Shown here one piece after another: positions 13,307 through 13,930 of a DNA stretch of 13,930 bases. The stretch's first letter is position 1; the number at the start of each line of letters is the position of its first letter. The stretch is from assembly GCF_000297435.1 (NCBI RefSeq), contig NZ_CAIP01000416.1:1-13930 (forward strand), read 5' to 3'. The notes under the pieces were generated by a model. The model was given only the letters and a program-made list of their open reading frames with translations, searched no databases and was not told where the DNA came from. The position numbers and the translations under genes were made by a program. The stretch comes from Microcystis sp. T1-4 (GTDB lineage Bacteria > Cyanobacteriota > Cyanobacteriia > Cyanobacteriales > Microcystaceae).

Positions 13307-13601
13307 TATTAGATAATGCCCGCTATCAAAAATGTAAAATTGTTGAATAATTGGCTCTTTCTTTGTCAATAGAATTACTCTATCTGCCGTCTTATTGCCT
13401 AATCTAAATTTAATTGAAAGCCTGTGGAAATTTGTCAAAAAGAAATGTTTGTATGGTAAATATTATGAAAACTTTTCCGACTTTTCTTCAGCTATTTATG
13501 AATGTCTGAATGATGCCTATCTGAAACATAAAAAAGAACTGGATTCCTTGTTCACTCTAGGATTTCAGAAGTTTAATAAATCTCAGATTATGAACGTCTA
13601 A
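13279..13601 (+). pseudogene. IS630-family transposase, C-terminal remnant
   Basis: One frame from about 13288 reads FPQITLVLDNARYQKCKIVE and then meets TAA (13348-13350); it continues LALSLSIELLYLPSY until a one-base deletion near 13396 shifts to a frame reading PNLNLIESLWKFVKKKCLYG and ending at TAA 13599-13601. These are the second Asp region (VLDNAR) and the catalytic Glu motif (PNLNLIE.LW) of the IS630/DDE_3 superfamily. There are three lesions: 5' truncation, a nonsense codon and a frameshift. It overlaps the end of the yggT frame. The sequence after the stop, CCCACCTTCCGCAC (13602-13615), may be its right terminal repeat. Confidence 0.82.
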
Positions 13602-13930
13602 CCCACCTTCCGCACTTCTTAACATTCAATTGATAATTTTTACTAATACATTGCTTACAACCCTTTGCCAGTAAAGATTGTAGCTACAATGATCGATTTT
13701 CATCAAGGTGAAGAATTGTAATTTGTTTTCTCAGAAAAAATCAATTATTGAAAATGTTCTCAATAGTAGTTTCTACAATGAAGCTTTTTCGTCAAAACAT
13801 CTTGGGGAATGTAAAAATATATAAAGGTATATGAAGATGTGCGGAATGTCGGGTCTAAAGTATATCAGTTATCAGTCATCAGTAATCAGATGTGAGTTTT
13901 CAGTTCACAAGGGCCGAATCTAAGTAGGTA
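13602..13930. other. Right-end intergenic region, AT-rich
   Basis: I see no convincing gene in either strand. The region is AT-rich. It starts with ACCTTCCGCA (13605-13614) and contains the oppositely oriented variant TGCGGAATGT (13840-13849), which together may mark the ends of another IS630-type fragment. A short heptad repeat lies at 13864-13889. The sequence runs off the window without a feature. Confidence 0.4.
13864..13889. repeat. Heptanucleotide short tandem repeat (ATCAGTN)
   Basis: ATCAGTT, ATCAGTC, ATCAGTA, then ATCAG: a seven-base period repeated 3.7 times. Short tandem heptad repeats (STRR) are a known feature of filamentous cyanobacterial genomes. Confidence 0.65.

Overview
The window looks like a chromosomal accessory region of a cyanobacterium, probably filamentous. 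Evidence: HIP1 octamers (GCGATCGC, for example at 1157-1164 and 4462-4469), a cyanophycinase, a NACHT NTPase with a cyanobacterial-type helix-turn-helix N-terminus and NCH2-like C-terminus, two PEP-CTERM proteins, a heptad STRR-like repeat at the right end, and many decayed insertion sequences and MITEs. I see no tRNA, rRNA or CRISPR array. All family assignments come from reading the translations by eye; no database search was done.

Layout. 1-755: debris of an IscB-like (RRXRR/RuvC) nuclease gene, interrupted by a 122-bp MITE with an 8-bp target duplication and by the first codons of a stress-type protein. 764-5449: a tight three-gene operon coding for a B12-binding radical SAM enzyme (DUF4070), a NACHT NTPase of bacterial conflict-system type, and a histidine-rich membrane hydroxylase of the sterol desaturase superfamily. 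5454-9637: a mosaic in which one ~166-bp leader occurs three times, in front of PEP-CTERM protein 1, PEP-CTERM protein 2 and a CsbD protein. Between these lie a RelE-type toxin-antitoxin pair on the minus strand, an internally deleted IS30 relic, and a HigBA-type module whose toxin has two in-frame stops. 9927-10606: a secreted tandem CsbD protein and a 49-residue DUF5670 membrane peptide. 10610-11500: a TnpB gene broken by two MITEs. 11693-12556: cyanophycinase. 12613-12852: another MITE. 12890-13601: a YggT protein whose 3' end runs into an IS630 transposase remnant.

How the parts may work together. The three plus-strand genes at 764-5449 look translationally coupled, which puts a predicted immune or signalling NTPase in one unit with two predicted lipid- or small-molecule-modifying enzymes. 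The repeated leader suggests that two exported surface proteins and a stress protein share one control signal. In the two PEP-CTERM genes the identity continues into the first 33 coding bases and then stops, so the 5' module was copied independently of the gene bodies. A 25-bp scar of the antitoxin gene beside leader copy 2 indicates that the higA-leader arrangement was itself duplicated and then eroded.
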